From contig JAKLIT010000004.1 of NCBI GenBank assembly GCA_022709465.1, forward strand, positions 1-25,364: DNA of 25,364 nucleotides. The letters run 5' to 3'. Position 1 is the first letter of the stretch, and each line of letters starts with the position of its first letter. Shown piece by piece: positions 16,625-24,101 of this stretch. Below the pieces are notes generated by a model, which saw only the letters and a program-made list of their open reading frames with translations, was not told the origin of the DNA and ran no database searches. Made by a program: the position numbers and the translations under genes. This DNA comes from Candidatus Omnitrophota bacterium. GTDB lineage: Bacteria; Omnitrophota; Koll11; Pluralincolimonadales; Pluralincolimonadaceae.

Positions 16625-17632
16625 ATGGGGCTTACCTACAAGAAGGCCGGTGTCGATATCATTGAAGCGAGCCGTTTCGTCGGCGCGATAACAAAGTACA
16701 CGCGCAGTACGGCGCGAAAAGGGGCGGACTGCAAGCTCGGCGGGTTCGGGGGGCTCTTCGACCTGAAGGCCTCCGGATACAGGGACCCCGTGCTTGTGTC
16801 GTCCACCGACGGCGTCGGCACGAAACTCAAGATCGCCTTCCTTGCGGGAAAGCATGACACCGTAGGCATAGACATGGTCGCGATGAACGTTAACGACGTG
16901 CTGACGACCGGCGCGGAGCCGCTGATCTTCCTCGATTATATCGCCACGGGAAAGATAGACAGGAAGGTCCTCGCGGATGTAGTGAAGGGAATAGCCGAAG
17001 GGTGCAGGCAGGCCGGCTGCGCGCTTGTCGGCGGAGAGACCGCGGAGATGCCGTCGTTCTATAAGCCGGGTGAATACGACCTCGCGGGTTTCTGCGTCGG
17101 GGCGGCCGAGAGGAAGAATATAGTCGACAACTCCAGGATGGAGGAAGGGGATATCGCGGTCGGGCTGGCCTCGAGCGGACCGCATTCGAACGGTTATTCG
17201 CTGATCAGGAAAGTGTTTTCAGCGGCCGAGCAGAAGAAGCTCGCGAAGGAGCTGCTCGCTCCGACGAGAATATACGTCAAGCCCGTGCTCGAGCTCAGGA
17301 GATTAGTGAAAGTAAAAGGCATCGCGCATATAACCGGCGGCGCGTTCTTCGAGAAACTGCCGCGCATAGTCCCCGACGGCAAGACGCTCGTCATAGAGAA
17401 GGGCTCGTGGGCGGTCCCGGAGATATTCAGGAAGATACAGAAGAAGGGCCGCGTCGATGAGGTCGAGATGTTCCGCACCTTCAACATGGGCCTCGGCATG
17501 GTCTTGGTCATGCCGCCGCGGGATTTCAGCAAGTCGAAAAAAATATTAAGCAGATGGGGAATAGATTCGTGGATAGTCGGCTCGGTTAACAAGGGGGGGA
17601 GCCACAAGGTAAAGATAATATGCGGGTTCTAG
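16625..17632 (+). CDS. purM: AIR synthetase (phosphoribosylformylglycinamidine cyclo-ligase)
   Basis: PurM closes the imidazole ring, FGAM + ATP to AIR. The 335-residue length is typical. Recognisable blocks are VSSTDGVGTKLKIA (ATP-binding strand with catalytic DG), GIDMVAMNVNDVLTTGAEPLIFLDY, ALVGGETAEMPSFY, GLASSGPHSNGYSLIR and HITGGAFFEKLPR. The start is one base after the purF stop, with AAAGGAT upstream. Its end overlaps purD by 13 bp. Confidence 0.97.
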   Translation: MGLTYKKAGVDIIEASRFVGAITKYTRSTARKGADCKLGGFGGLFDLKASGYRDPVLVSSTDGVGTKLKIAFLAGKHDTVGIDMVAMNVNDVLTTGAEPLIFLDYIATGKIDRKVLADVVKGIAEGCRQAGCALVGGETAEMPSFYKPGEYDLAGFCVGAAERKNIVDNSRMEEGDIAVGLASSGPHSNGYSLIRKVFSAAEQKKLAKELLAPTRIYVKPVLELRRLVKVKGIAHITGGAFFEKLPRIVPDGKTLVIEKGSWAVPEIFRKIQKKGRVDEVEMFRTFNMGLGMVLVMPPRDFSKSKKILSRWGIDSWIVGSVNKGGSHKVKIICGF

Positions 17633-18891
17633 TTATAGGTTCGGGCGGCAGGGAACACGCGCTGGCCTGGAAGATAAAACAGTCGACACTCGTCGATAAG
17701 GTCTATTGCGCGCCGGGTAACGGCGGGATCTCGTCGATAGCCGAGTGCGTCGACATCAAGCCGGACGATATCACGGGCCTTATCGGGTTCGCGACGAGGA
17801 ACAAGATAGACCTGACCGTCGTCGGGCCGGAGGCGCCGCTCGCGCTCGGGATAGTCGACAGGTTTTGCGTGAACGGGCTCAGGGTCTTCGGCCCGTCTAA
17901 GGAAGCCGCGAAGATAGAAGCAAGCAAGGCCTTCATGAAACAGCTCATGAAGAAATACAACATACCTACCGCGGATTTCGAGATATTCGAGGACAGCGCC
18001 CGCGCGAAGAAATATATCGACGGGCTTAAACGGGATTTCGTGGTCAAGGCGGACGGCCTCGCGGCCGGCAAGGGAGTGGTCGTATGCTCGTCGAAGGAGC
18101 AGGGCATTTCCGCAGTGGAATCGATGATGGAACGGCGCGATTTCAGGAACGCCGGGAACAGGATAATAATCGAGGAATGCCTCGAGGGCGAAGAAGTCTC
18201 GATGCTCGTTATAACCGACGGAAAAGATTGCGTGCCGCTCGCGTCGGCACAGGACCACAAGAGGATATTCGACGGGGACAACGGCCCGAATACGGGCGGC
18301 ATGGGTGCCTATTCGCCCGCGCCGGTGGCGACGCCGGAACTTACGGATTCCGTGATGAAGGATATAATCAGGCCGACGATCGCCGCGATGGGCAAGGAGA
18401 ACGCCCGCTATACAGGAGTGTTATACGCCGGCATAATGGTGACCGACGAAGGGCCCAAAGTCCTTGAGTTCAACTGTAGGTTCGGCGATCCCGAAACGCA
18501 GGTGATACTCCCGCGGCTGAAAAGCGACATTATTGAGCTTATCGAGGCATCGATTGACGACGAGATAGACATGGCCAAGCCGGAATGGGACGAGAGGCCT
18601 TGCGTGTCGGTCGTTCTCTCGTCTGGAGGGTACCCCGGGGAATACGAGACCGGCTTCGATATAGAGGGCCTCGACGCGCTCGACAGGGCAAAGGACGTAT
18701 ACGTCTTCCATGCCGGCACAAAGGCCGTCGACGGCAAAACCGTCACCGCGGGAGGGCGCGTACTGAACGTCACCGCCCTCGGTTCGGATATCAGGGACGC
18801 GATAGACAGGTGTTATAACGCGGTCAACCTCATAGAGTTCGAGGGGATGCATTTCAGAAGGGATATAGGGTTCAGGGCGCTGAAGAGGTGA
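17620..18891 (+). CDS. purD: Phosphoribosylamine-glycine ligase (GARS)
   Basis: PurD joins phosphoribosylamine and glycine using ATP to give GAR. The 423-residue protein has the expected N-domain (VLVIGSGGREHALAWK), an ATP-grasp fold with VVKADGLAAGKGVVVC, the CLEGEEVSMLVITDG strand, the DHKRIFDGDNGPNTGGMGAYSP loop, and the metal/substrate block VLEFNCRFGDPETQVILPRL. It overlaps purM by 13 bp. The glycine it needs can come from GlyA, encoded downstream in the same gene run. Confidence 0.97.
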   Translation: MRVLVIGSGGREHALAWKIKQSTLVDKVYCAPGNGGISSIAECVDIKPDDITGLIGFATRNKIDLTVVGPEAPLALGIVDRFCVNGLRVFGPSKEAAKIEASKAFMKQLMKKYNIPTADFEIFEDSARAKKYIDGLKRDFVVKADGLAAGKGVVVCSSKEQGISAVESMMERRDFRNAGNRIIIEECLEGEEVSMLVITDGKDCVPLASAQDHKRIFDGDNGPNTGGMGAYSPAPVATPELTDSVMKDIIRPTIAAMGKENARYTGVLYAGIMVTDEGPKVLEFNCRFGDPETQVILPRLKSDIIELIEASIDDEIDMAKPEWDERPCVSVVLSSGGYPGEYETGFDIEGLDALDRAKDVYVFHAGTKAVDGKTVTAGGRVLNVTALGSDIRDAIDRCYNAVNLIEFEGMHFRRDIGFRALKR

Positions 18892-18907
18892 ACAAAAGGA
18901 GTTTCGC

Positions 18908-19402
18908 ATGGCAAAACCAAAGATAGCCGTGATACTGGGGTCGGATTCCGACTTGTCCACGATGGAAGAGGGCTTGAAGGTCCTCAAGGACTTCAAGGTC
19001 CCGTTCGACCTTAAGATAATGTCCGCGCACAGGAGCCCCGCGCTCGTGCACGCGTTCGCGAAGACCGCGGAGAAAGAAGGCATACACGTGATAATAGCCG
19101 CCGCGGGCGGCGCGGCGCACCTTGCGGGGGTCATCGCCTCGATGACCCGCCTTCCGGTGATCGGCGTCCCGATGGAGACGAGCAGCCTCAACGGGATGGA
19201 TTCGCTCTTCTCGACGGTGCAAATGCCTTACGGCGTGCCGGTTGCGACGATGGCGATAGGTAAATCGGGCGCGCGCAACGCTTCGATATTCGCGCTCCAG
19301 ATACTCGCGCTCGAAGACAAGAAGGTCGCCGGCGAGCTCAACGCTTTCAAGAAGAGGCTTGAGGCCGACGTGATAGCGAAGAATAAAAAATTAAGCTTAT
19401 GA
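18908..19402 (+). CDS. purE: N5-CAIR mutase, class I
   Basis: PurE rearranges N5-CAIR to CAIR. The 164-residue protein shows the class I pattern: GSDSD (11-15), SAHRSPA with catalytic His41, AAAGGAAHLAGV, and GVPMETSSLNGMDSLFSTVQMPYGVPV. Class I enzymes normally depend on PurK to supply N5-CAIR; purK is not in the window and is expected elsewhere. AAGGAG stands seven bases before the ATG after a 16-bp gap from purD, the largest gap inside the operon. The stop overlaps the next start as ATGA. Confidence 0.96.
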   Translation: MAKPKIAVILGSDSDLSTMEEGLKVLKDFKVPFDLKIMSAHRSPALVHAFAKTAEKEGIHVIIAAAGGAAHLAGVIASMTRLPVIGVPMETSSLNGMDSLFSTVQMPYGVPVATMAIGKSGARNASIFALQILALEDKKVAGELNAFKKRLEADVIAKNKKLSL

Positions 19403-20007
19403 CGATAGTAGTGCGCGTCGACGCCTCGCGGCCGGAGGCGGCAAAGATAAAAGAAGCGGCTTCGGTCCTCAAGAACGGCGGGCTCGTAGGTTTCCCGACC
19501 GAGACGGTATACGGCCTCGGCGCGAACCTGCTCGACTCGCAGGCCGTAAAGAGATTATACAGGATCAAGAAACGACCGTCCGCAAAACCGCTTACCGTGC
19601 ATGTCGCGGGCGCGGAAGACGTGAAGAAGATGGCCGTCCGCATACCGTTAAAAGCGGCGAGATTGATGAAGAAGTACTGGCCCGGGCCGCTGACGCTCGT
19701 ATTGAAGGACAAGAGCGGAAGGAAGACCGGGTTCAGGGTGCCTGACAACAGGATAGCGCTGAAGCTCATCGCGGCGGCGGGCGTTCCCGTAGTCGCGCCG
19801 AGCGCCAACATATCGGGCAACAAACCGCCGGTGAGCGCGAAAGAGGTCCTGCGGGACCTCAACGGCCTGATAGAGGTCGTCATTGACGGCGGCAGGACAA
19901 AAATAGGGAAGGAATCGACGGTAGTTGATATGTCGGGCAGGAAGCCGGTGATATTGCGCGAGGGCGCGATCCCGGGGCCCAAAATACGCGAGGTCGCCGA
20001 TGGTTAA
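19399..20007 (+). CDS. tsaC: L-threonylcarbamoyladenylate synthase (Sua5/YrdC/TsaC)
   Basis: TsaC makes threonylcarbamoyl-AMP from threonine, bicarbonate and ATP for t6A37 modification of ANN-decoding tRNAs. The 202-residue length is the short TsaC form without the Sua5 C-terminal domain. Motifs: GGLVGFPTETVYGLGAN, RLYRIKKRPSAKPLTVHV (KxR substrate site), YWPGPLTLVL and VAPSANISGNKPP. It overlaps purE by 4 bp and the phosphatase by 8 bp. The order sua5 - phosphatase - rpiB - glyA parallels B. subtilis ywlC-ywlE-rpiB(ywlF)-glyA. Confidence 0.94.
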   Translation: MTIVVRVDASRPEAAKIKEAASVLKNGGLVGFPTETVYGLGANLLDSQAVKRLYRIKKRPSAKPLTVHVAGAEDVKKMAVRIPLKAARLMKKYWPGPLTLVLKDKSGRKTGFRVPDNRIALKLIAAAGVPVVAPSANISGNKPPVSAKEVLRDLNGLIEVVIDGGRTKIGKESTVVDMSGRKPVILREGAIPGPKIREVADG

Positions 20008-20473
20008 GTCCGTCCTGATGATATGCACGGGCAACTCATGCCGCAGCGTAATGGCCGAAGGCCTCCTGAAGAAATGGCTAAAAGAGCATAAGTGCGCGGA
20101 CATCAGGGTGGCATCGGCCGGCATCGCGACGATACCCGGCATGATGGCCAGCTCCAACGCCGTAGAGGTAATGAAGAGAGAGCACGTCGACGTATCGGGC
20201 CACCGGGCCCAGGTGGTGTCGGGGCAGCTTATAAGGGAGTACGATCTCATACTTTGCATGGAGCCGGTGCATTCGCAGGCGATAAAGGAGCTTTTGCCGG
20301 AGGCCTCGGAGAAGACGCACCTGCTCGTCGAATACGCATATGACGGGGACGCGGAAAAACCCAGGAACCTCTGGGTCACTGACCCTATAGGCAAGCCGAA
20401 GGAAGTGTATGAATCGGTCCTTATGACATTAAAAGACGCGATAGAAAGGGTGGGGAAGAAGATATGCGCATAG
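20000..20473 (+). CDS. Low-molecular-weight phosphatase, YwlE-like (possible protein-arginine phosphatase)
   Basis: This 157-residue protein has the catalytic P-loop CTGNSCRS with Cys9 and Arg15 near the N-terminus, and the general acid Asp128 in the DPIGKP loop, as in low-molecular-weight protein phosphatases. In B. subtilis YwlE the P-loop Thr11 favours phospho-arginine, whereas tyrosine phosphatases have Ile there. Here the position is Ser13, a small hydroxyl residue, and the gene neighbourhood also matches ywlE. Phospho-arginine specificity is therefore plausible but unproven. No McsB kinase gene is in the window. Confidence 0.85.
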   Translation: MVKSVLMICTGNSCRSVMAEGLLKKWLKEHKCADIRVASAGIATIPGMMASSNAVEVMKREHVDVSGHRAQVVSGQLIREYDLILCMEPVHSQAIKELLPEASEKTHLLVEYAYDGDAEKPRNLWVTDPIGKPKEVYESVLMTLKDAIERVGKKICA

Positions 20474-20904
20474 CTATTGGCGCCGACCACGGCGGTTTCG
20501 GCCTGAAAGCGAAGATAGTAAAGTATCTCAAATCCAAAGGCCACGAGGTAAAGGATTTCGGGTGTTTCTCGGCCGATTCCTGCGATTACCCGAAGTTCGG
20601 CTACGCTGTCGCGGACGCGGTAAGCAGGAAGAAATTCCCGAGGGGCGTGCTGATATGCAAGAGCGGCATAGGGATGTCGATCGTCGCGAACAAGTCGCGC
20701 GGCGTCCGCGCGGCGCTCGTTTCCGATATCGAGGGCGCGCGCTCATCGCGCGAGCATAACGACGCGAATGTCATCGTCTTCAGCGCGAAGGCGACGAACA
20801 TATACAAGGCGAAGAGGATGCTCGACGTCTGGTTCTCGACGAGGAGGGCGGGGGGAAGGCATTTGAGGAGAGTAAGGCAGATATCAGACCTGGAGGCGAT
20901 TTAA
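20464..20904 (+). CDS. rpiB: Ribose-5-phosphate isomerase B
   Basis: RpiB interconverts ribulose-5-P and ribose-5-P, supplying ribose for PRPP. The 146-residue protein has ADHGG (7-11), the catalytic base Cys65 in [11 protein letters not shown], and His98 in REHNDANV. The residue after the catalytic Cys is Lys where Gly is usual (CGSGIG/CGTGIG), an odd but surface-loop change. A ring-opening or sugar-phosphate preference other than ribose cannot be excluded in the RpiB/LacAB family. Overlaps: 10 bp with the phosphatase and 1 bp with glyA (TAATG). Confidence 0.94.
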   Translation: MRIAIGADHGGFGLKAKIVKYLKSKGHEVKDFGCFSADSCDYPKFGYAVADAVSRKKFPRGVLICKSGIGMSIVANKSRGVRAALVSDIEGARSSREHNDANVIVFSAKATNIYKAKRMLDVWFSTRRAGGRHLRRVRQISDLEAI

Positions 20905-22157
20905 TGGACCATCTCAAGAAGACGGACCCGGAGATATATGAAGCGATAATCAGCGAGACGAGGCGCGAGGAAGGCAACATAGAGCTTATCGCGAGCGAGA
21001 ACTTCGTAAGCCGCGCGGTCCTCGAGGCGCAGGGCTCGGTGCTCACGAATAAATACGCGGAGGGCTATCCGGCCGCGCGCTGGTACGGCGGATGCGAGCA
21101 TATCGATGTCGCCGAGAAATTAGCGATAGACCGCGCGAAGAAGTTATTCGGGGCGGAGCACGCGAACGTCCAGCCGCACTGCGGATCGTCGGCGAACATG
21201 GCCGTCTATTTCGCCGCGCTTAACATGGGCGATACCGTGATGGCTCTCGACCTCGCATGCGGGGGCCACCTGACGCACGGGCACAAGGCGAATTTTTCCG
21301 GGAAGTATTTCAACATAGTCCCTTACATGGTCGACCGCAAGACAGAGATGCTTGATTATGACGGGATAGAGAAGATAGCCGTCGAATGTAAACCGAAGAT
21401 GATACTCGCGGGCGCGTCGAACTACCCGCGCGCGATGGACTTCAAGAGGTTCCGCGCGATATGCGACAAGGTCGGGGCGTTACTGATGGTCGACATGGCG
21501 CATTTCGCCGGCCTCGTGGCCGCGGGCCTGCATCCCGACCCGGTCCCTTACGCGGAATTCGTCACTACGACGACGCATAAGACGCTGCGCGGCCCCCGGG
21601 GGGGCATGATACTCTGCAAAAAGGAGTTCGCGAAGAAGATAGATTCTATGGTCTTCCCGGGCATACAGGGCGGGCCGCTCGAGCATGTCATAGCGGCTAA
21701 GGCGGTAGCGTTCAAGGAAGCGCTCGAGCCGGAGTTTAAGGTTTACCAGGGGCAGATACTCAAGAACGCCCGCGTGCTCGCGGCATCCTTCCAGAAGAAG
21801 GGCTACAGGATAGTGTCGGGAGGCACAGACAACCACCTCTTCTCGATAGACCTCAATAGCAAGGGGCTCAACGGCAAGGACGCGCAGGAAGCGCTCGACA
21901 GGGCAAGGATAACCGTCAATAAGAACACTATACCCTACGACCCGAACCCGCCGATGAAACCGAGCGGGATAAGGATAGGCGTGCCCGCGGTGACTACACG
22001 CGGCATGAAAGAGAAGGAGATGGAGGAGATCGCGTCGCTCATGGACGAGGTCTTAAGCAATATAACGGACGCTGCGGCAGCGAAACGGGTCGGCGAAAAG
22101 GTCGGTTCCTTCGTGAAAAAGTTCCCGCTTTACGCCGACCTGCTGAAGGGGGCATGA
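20904..22157 (+). CDS. glyA: Serine hydroxymethyltransferase
   Basis: GlyA converts serine and tetrahydrofolate to glycine and methylene-THF, giving both glycine for PurD and one-carbon units for purines and dTMP. The 417-residue protein has [28 protein letters not shown], the PLP lysine Lys226 in [14 protein letters not shown], and the active-site [13 protein letters not shown]. Two departures from the usual wording are AAR in place of GKR after GYP, and QPHCGSSAN in place of QPHSGSQAN. The PLP site is otherwise intact. Start overlaps rpiB by one base; one base separates it from the next gene. Confidence 0.97.
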   Translation: MDHLKKTDPEIYEAIISETRREEGNIELIASENFVSRAVLEAQGSVLTNKYAEGYPAARWYGGCEHIDVAEKLAIDRAKKLFGAEHANVQPHCGSSANMAVYFAALNMGDTVMALDLACGGHLTHGHKANFSGKYFNIVPYMVDRKTEMLDYDGIEKIAVECKPKMILAGASNYPRAMDFKRFRAICDKVGALLMVDMAHFAGLVAAGLHPDPVPYAEFVTTTTHKTLRGPRGGMILCKKEFAKKIDSMVFPGIQGGPLEHVIAAKAVAFKEALEPEFKVYQGQILKNARVLAASFQKKGYRIVSGGTDNHLFSIDLNSKGLNGKDAQEALDRARITVNKNTIPYDPNPPMKPSGIRIGVPAVTTRGMKEKEMEEIASLMDEVLSNITDAAAAKRVGEKVGSFVKKFPLYADLLKGA

Positions 22158-22158
22158 C

Positions 22159-22641
22159 ATGTTAAGAAAACCGCCCTTGAAGAAGAAGCGCCCGGAATGG
22201 GACGAATATTTCATGAGGATCGCGGAACTGATATCCGAGCGCTCGACATGCCTCAGGAGGTCGGTCGGCGCGCTTATAGTCAAGAACCGCAGGATACTTA
22301 CGACCGGCTATAACGGCACGCCGAGCGGCATCGCCCATTGCGAGGAGACGGGCTGCCTCCGCGATAAACTGAAGGTCCCCTCCGGCGAGCGCCATGAGCT
22401 CTGCCGCGGGCTCCACGCTGAACAGAACGCGATAATACAGGCCGCGCTCTACGGCGTCGACATACACGCCGGGACGCTCTATTGCACCAACCAGCCGTGC
22501 TCGATATGCGCGAAGATGCTCATCAACGCCGGCATAAAGGAGATCGTCATCGGCTCGGGGTATCCCGACGAGATGGCGAGGAAATTTTTCGAAGAGGCCG
22601 GCATAACCGTAAGGACCGGCCCGGCAAAGGGGAAAAGATGA
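22159..22641 (+). CDS. Deoxycytidylate (dCMP) deaminase, ComEB-like
   Basis: The 160-residue protein deaminates dCMP to dUMP, the precursor of dTMP. Catalytic zinc motif: His86 and Glu88 in HAEQNAI, and Cys114/Cys117 in PCSICAK. The insert HCEETGC...ERHELC before the active site is typical of dCMP deaminases, where it binds substrate and, in some, a second zinc. Phylogenetically close cytidine or guanine deaminases lack that insert. It starts one base after glyA; glyA makes the methylene-THF used by thymidylate synthase, so the pairing is metabolically sensible. Its stop overlaps nrdR as ATGA. Confidence 0.93.
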   Translation: MLRKPPLKKKRPEWDEYFMRIAELISERSTCLRRSVGALIVKNRRILTTGYNGTPSGIAHCEETGCLRDKLKVPSGERHELCRGLHAEQNAIIQAALYGVDIHAGTLYCTNQPCSICAKMLINAGIKEIVIGSGYPDEMARKFFEEAGITVRTGPAKGKR

Positions 22642-23120
22642 AATGCCCTTTCTGCGGCACGATAGAGGATAAGGTCATCGACTCGCGCATATCCGCCGAA
22701 GGCGACACGATAAGGCGCCGGCGCGAATGCCTCAAGTGCCAGAAGCGGTTCACCACCTACGAGCGCCTCGAAGAGCACCAGATGATGGTCATCAAGAAAG
22801 ACGGCAGGCGCGAGCCGTTCGACAGGAAGAAGCTCCTCTCAGGGATAGTCAAGGCATGCGAGAAGCGGCCTGTCCCGATGGACAAGATAGAAGGCATGGT
22901 TGACGAGGTCGAGCGCCTCATCCAGCGAAATTACGAGAAGGAGGTCTCCTCGACGACGATCGGCGAGTTCGTGATGAAGCAGCTGCACGACCTCGATGAG
23001 GTCGCGTATGTCAGGTTCGCTTCCGTGTACAGGCAGTTCAAGGACATCAACCAGTTCATGAAGGAGTTGTCCGGCCTGCTCAAAGAAGGACAGAAACCGG
23101 ACGATAAGAGCAGGTATTGA
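22638..23120 (+). CDS. nrdR: Transcriptional regulator NrdR
   Basis: NrdR represses ribonucleotide reductase genes according to ATP/dATP binding. From ATG 22638 it has 160 residues: a zinc ribbon (Cys3, Cys6, Cys31, Cys34 with [20 protein letters not shown]), then an ATP-cone (about 49-139, beginning [22 protein letters not shown] and ending with [19 protein letters not shown]). The frame is open upstream only through the overlapping deaminase gene. AAGG/GGGGAAAAG precede the ATG. No NrdR box was searched for beyond this window. Confidence 0.97.
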   Translation: MKCPFCGTIEDKVIDSRISAEGDTIRRRRECLKCQKRFTTYERLEEHQMMVIKKDGRREPFDRKKLLSGIVKACEKRPVPMDKIEGMVDEVERLIQRNYEKEVSSTTIGEFVMKQLHDLDEVAYVRFASVYRQFKDINQFMKELSGLLKEGQKPDDKSRY

Positions 23121-23977
23121 AAGAAGCGTTATACTGGGAAAAATCCTCCTCCGCGGCTGCGCCAGCAGTGCGTTGCCTCCTCTGCCCGCATGACTGCAAA
23201 ATAGCGGACGGCGCAGCAGGGATCTGCGGCGTGCGCCAAAATAACGGCGGCAAACTCTACTCCCTCATATACGGCGAGACGACGTCCGTCGCGCTCGATC
23301 CTATAGAAAAGAAACCCCTCTACCATTTCCACCCCGGCGAATATATCCTGTCCCTCGGCACGAAAGGGTGCAATTTCAAGTGCCCGTTCTGCCAGAACTG
23401 GGCGATATCGCAGGATGCCGGCGCGCGCACCGAAAAGATAACCCCGTCATGGGCCGTCGCGAAAGCGAAAGAGCTCAATTCATTCGGCATCGCTTATACG
23501 TATAATGAGCCGTTCATCTGGTACGAGTTCGTCCTCGATACCGCGAAGCTCGCGAAGAAAGCCGGCCTCGAGAACGTGCTTGTGACCAACGGCTACGTGA
23601 ACCCCGGGCCGCTGGAGGAGATGCTCCCGCTCATCGGCGCGATGAACATAGACCTGAAGTCGATAGACCCGGGATTTTACGTCAAATACTGCAAAGGAAG
23701 CCTAGAGCCGGTACTGAGCACCATAAAAACATCAGCGAAGTCATGCCACGTCGAGATAACGAACCTCGTCATAACGGGCATGAATGACACCGACGAGGAT
23801 TTCACGAAACTGTCCGATTGGATATGCGATAACGCAGGGCCCGGCACTCCTCTGCATTTCTCGCGGTATTTTCCGTGCTACCAGATGGAAAATCCGCCGA
23901 CACCGGCCGCGACGCTCAAACGCGCCGCCGCGATAGCTTCAAAGCGCCTGAAATACGTGCATCTCGGCAACGTTTAG
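23117..23977 (+). CDS. amrS: AmmeMemoRadiSam system radical SAM enzyme, short C-terminus
   Basis: The 286-residue protein starts at TTG 23117, whose TTGA overlaps the nrdR stop; the ribosome site is weak. It has the N-terminal CLLCPHDC...GICGVR cysteine motif (Cys20, 23, 27, 37) and the radical SAM cluster CNFKCPFC (Cys85, 89, 92), followed by the family's [12 protein letters not shown] and MNIDLKSID. It is related to pyruvate formate-lyase activating enzymes (COG1180) but belongs with AmrS. Function in the three-gene AmmeMemoRadiSam set is unsettled; the partners (AMMECR1, Memo) are not in the window. Family members usually continue about 45 residues past LGNV with two CxxC pairs; here a TAG stops right there. 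Confidence 0.85.
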   Translation: MKEALYWEKSSSAAAPAVRCLLCPHDCKIADGAAGICGVRQNNGGKLYSLIYGETTSVALDPIEKKPLYHFHPGEYILSLGTKGCNFKCPFCQNWAISQDAGARTEKITPSWAVAKAKELNSFGIAYTYNEPFIWYEFVLDTAKLAKKAGLENVLVTNGYVNPGPLEEMLPLIGAMNIDLKSIDPGFYVKYCKGSLEPVLSTIKTSAKSCHVEITNLVITGMNDTDEDFTKLSDWICDNAGPGTPLHFSRYFPCYQMENPPTPAATLKRAAAIASKRLKYVHLGNV

Positions 23978-23981
23978 CCCC

Positions 23982-24011
23982 TTGACAAATCGGAGCGGAT
24001 TCTGGTATCCT
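23982..24011 (+). promoter_or_regulatory. Promoter upstream of gdhA
   Basis: A perfect TTGACA (23982-23987) and TATCCT (24006-24011) are separated by 18 bp. It begins four bases after the amrS stop. Transcription would start near 24018, leaving an 84-nt leader. Confidence 0.72.
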
Positions 24012-24021
24012 ATAAGCCAGA

Positions 24022-24069
24022 AGACAAAGGCGTCTACCTAATATAAGCGACAAAGGGGACGCTTTTTTT
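24022..24069 (+). terminator. Tandem hairpins with T-run in the gdhA leader (terminator or attenuator)
   Basis: Hairpin 1 is AGAC-AAAGGC-GTCT (24022-24035). Hairpin 2 is AAGCG (24045-24049) with CGCTT (24060-24064), loop ACAAAGGGGA, running into seven Ts (24063-24069). Both loops carry the shared motif GACAAAGG. An alternative pairing, GCGTC (24031 region) with GACGC (24058-24062 region), would exclude both. Lying between a good promoter and gdhA, it could regulate by premature termination. No known riboswitch class was recognised. Confidence 0.55.
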
Positions 24070-24101
24070 GTTTCTATAAAACTATAAAAGGAGCCAGCAA
24101 A

